Below are positions 5,786-7,041 of a stretch of 7,041 nucleotides of DNA, piece by piece. The translations under genes were made by a program, and so were the position numbers. The notes under the pieces were generated by a model, which was not told where the DNA came from, did no database searches, and saw only the letters and a list, made by a program, of their open reading frames with translations. Position 1 is the first letter of the stretch. Every line of letters begins with the position of its first letter. The stretch comes from an uncultured Bacilli bacterium (GTDB taxonomy: Bacteria; Bacillota_I; Bacilli_A; RF39; UBA660): positions 1 to 7,041 of the forward strand of contig CANPYU010000059.1 in the NCBI GenBank assembly GCA_947588665.1. Direction: 5' to 3'.

Positions 5786-6880
5786 ATGAATTATATTATT
5801 ATTGGAATGCTTGGAGTAGTAATTTTATTATTACTCATAAATCTATTTAAAAAGCATAAAACAAATGATACTGAGATTGTGGAAAGACTTGGTAAACTAG
5901 AACTTGGACTTGTTCGTGAAATAGGGGAATTTAAAGTAAACTTTACAAATGATTTACGAACAGACTTTGACAAGTTAGATGAAAAAATAGAAAGAAAATT
6001 ATTAGAAATAAATAATAAAGTGACCGAAAGATTAGATAGTAGCTTAGAAAAAACTAATAAAACATTTCAGAATGTCTTAGAAAGATTAACGAAAATAGAT
6101 GAAGCCCAAAAAAAGATAGATGGTTTAAGTAGTGATATTATATCTTTACAAAGTATTTTAACAGATAAAAAGACTCGAGGTATATTTGGGGAAGTAAATT
6201 TAAATTTTATTTTAGAAAATGCCTTTGGTGATTCTAGTACAGGTATCTATGAAATACAACATAAAATGAGTAATGGTTATATTGTGGATGCTATCCTTTA
6301 TGCTCCAGCTCCCTTAGGAACTATTGGCATAGACTCTAAATTCCCTTTAGAAAATTACGAAAGAATGACAAACAAAAAATTAAGTATTGAAGAAAGAAAA
6401 CTTGCCGAAAAACAATTTAAGGTAGATTTTAAAAAACACATAGATGCCATAAGTGATAAATATATTATTCCCGGTGAAACTTCAAATGAAGCCATCATGT
6501 TTTTACCTGCCGAAGCAATATTTGCCGAAGTAAATGCATATCATCCTGATTTACTTAATTATGCTTATAATAAAAAAGTATGGATTACCAGTCCAACCAC
6601 ATTAATGTCTACTCTAACTGTAATTGAAATGATTTTAAAAAATATGGAAAGAGATAAATACGCGAAAGTAATACATGAAGAATTAAATAAACTATCACTA
6701 GAATTTGCTCGCTATAAAGATCGTTGGGATAGACTAGCCCGTAATATAACCTCAGTAAACAAAAGTGTTGAAGAATTAAATACTACTAGCGAAAAAATAA
6801 CTAAAAGATTTGATAGCATTAATAAAGTTGAAGTTGATAAATTAATTAATAATGAAGAAAAAGAATTAATTAATTCTTAA
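5786..6880 (+). CDS. rmuC: RmuC family DNA recombination protein
   Basis: 364 residues. An N-terminal membrane anchor (about 3-20) is followed by a long charged coiled coil (about 28-125), then the RmuC domain. Family signatures: TRGIFGEVNLNFILENAFG (130-148, the G-x-x-GE motif), YIVDAILYAP with Asp168, and IGIDSKFPLENY with Asp183 and Lys185. Together the last two make a D...DxK site of PD-(D/E)XK type. Then come EAIMFLPAEAIFAEVNAYHP (235-254) and VWITSPTTLMSTLTVI (265-280). A second helical, coiled-coil-like stretch (about 285-345) closes the protein. In E. coli, rmuC limits inversion between short inverted repeats; a nuclease role is predicted from the fold. Length and architecture are complete. 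It is second in a two-gene operon with the DedA-like gene and is followed by a terminator. Confidence 0.93.
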   Translation: MNYIIIGMLGVVILLLLINLFKKHKTNDTEIVERLGKLELGLVREIGEFKVNFTNDLRTDFDKLDEKIERKLLEINNKVTERLDSSLEKTNKTFQNVLERLTKIDEAQKKIDGLSSDIISLQSILTDKKTRGIFGEVNLNFILENAFGDSSTGIYEIQHKMSNGYIVDAILYAPAPLGTIGIDSKFPLENYERMTNKKLSIEERKLAEKQFKVDFKKHIDAISDKYIIPGETSNEAIMFLPAEAIFAEVNAYHPDLLNYAYNKKVWITSPTTLMSTLTVIEMILKNMERDKYAKVIHEELNKLSLEFARYKDRWDRLARNITSVNKSVEELNTTSEKITKRFDSINKVEVDKLINNEEKELINS

Positions 6881-6899
6881 AATTATAATCCAAATATTT

Positions 6900-6925
6900 A
6901 AGTGATGAAAAACTATCACTTTTTT
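6900..6925 (+). terminator. Intrinsic terminator after rmuC
   Basis: Stem AAGTGAT (6900-6906) pairs with ATCACTT (6915-6921), extendable by one G-U pair, with a short A-rich loop and a run of six T (6920-6925). It lies 20 bases after the rmuC stop. The stem has few G-C pairs but is perfect. Confidence 0.75.
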
Positions 6926-6945
6926 ATATAATTATAAAAAAATAC

Positions 6946-6975
6946 TTGACCAAAAAATATATTATATAATATATT
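6946..6975 (+). promoter_or_regulatory. Promoter directed out of the right edge
   Basis: TTGACC (6946-6951), an 18-bp spacer, and TATATT (6970-6975), five of six matches each. It follows the terminator directly, so it belongs to a new transcription unit whose gene lies beyond the window. In such AT-rich DNA the -10 is weak evidence; the -35 is better. Confidence 0.45.
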
Positions 6976-6995
6976 AAAATTATAAATAAATTAAA

Positions 6996-7013
6996 TGTCG
7001 GAATTTGTCGAAC
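6996..7013 (+). promoter_or_regulatory. TTTGTCGAAC motif, copy 3, with a second near-match 10 bp upstream
   Basis: TGTCGAA at 7006-7012 is preceded by TGTCGGA at 6996-7002, in the same orientation and exactly 10 bp apart. Tandem boxes on one face of the helix are typical of Spo0A-regulated promoters. It lies downstream of the 6946-6975 promoter and just before a TTGAAC (7022-7027) that could be another -35. Confidence 0.45.
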
Positions 7014-7041
7014 GGTTTTTCTTGAACTGAACCCACTTTTA

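Noticed and set aside
5791..5973. 60-codon minus-strand frame within the start of rmuC
   Set aside because: It is antisense to the rmuC membrane anchor and coiled coil; Ser-rich translation and no expression signals.
1..7041. Short shared words CTGAACC(C)AC at 1081 and 7027, and TGACTCACTTTG at the left edge, as copies of one repeat
   Set aside because: Similarity covers only about ten bases and the edge copies are cut off; too little to call a repeat.
1..7041. CRISPR array, tRNA or rRNA genes
   Set aside because: No regularly spaced direct repeats and no recognisable structural RNA segments were seen on either strand.

Overview
The window is very AT-rich (roughly 30% G+C by eye). It uses ordinary Shine-Dalgarno sites and reads Trp as TGG, with no in-frame TGA in any gene, so it follows the standard bacterial code. 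Composition and gene content suggest a low-GC member of the Bacillota, plausibly an uncultured gut lineage near the Mollicutes-like Bacilli. That placement is inferred; there is no rRNA or marker gene to fix it.

Left part (43-1633, minus strand): a PD-(D/E)XK nuclease of the Rpn / 'transposase family' type, then a transcription regulator with two XRE-type helix-turn-helix domains. An AT-rich intergenic region of about 210 bp with two inverted repeats separates this regulator from a divergent gene.

Centre (1845-4877, plus strand): a 1010-residue secreted or membrane-anchored surface protein. It has a TasA/camelysin-like N-terminus, a linker rich in Cys, and two tandem copies of a roughly 325-residue domain. 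Each copy ends in a 43-codon segment beginning YWTM and ending GVRPVINL. These two segments are about 50% G+C inside a very AT-rich gene. They align without gaps and differ at 19 residues whose codons nearly all end in C or T. That is the footprint expected of variable regions (VRs) of a diversity-generating retroelement (DGR), where adenines of AAY codons in a template are randomised. No reverse transcriptase or template repeat lies in the window, so this would be a remote target with two VRs in one protein. This is the most interesting signal here.

Right part (4939-6880, plus strand): a small unrecognised 59-residue membrane protein with its own promoter, then a two-gene operon of a DedA/TVP38-like membrane protein and an RmuC-family protein, closed by an intrinsic terminator at 6900-6925. 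A new promoter at 6946-6975 points out of the window.

A 10-base word, TTTGTCGAAC, containing the Spo0A-box core TGTCGAA, occurs three times, each time between genes: before the nuclease gene, before the surface-protein gene and at the right edge. It may mark a shared regulon.
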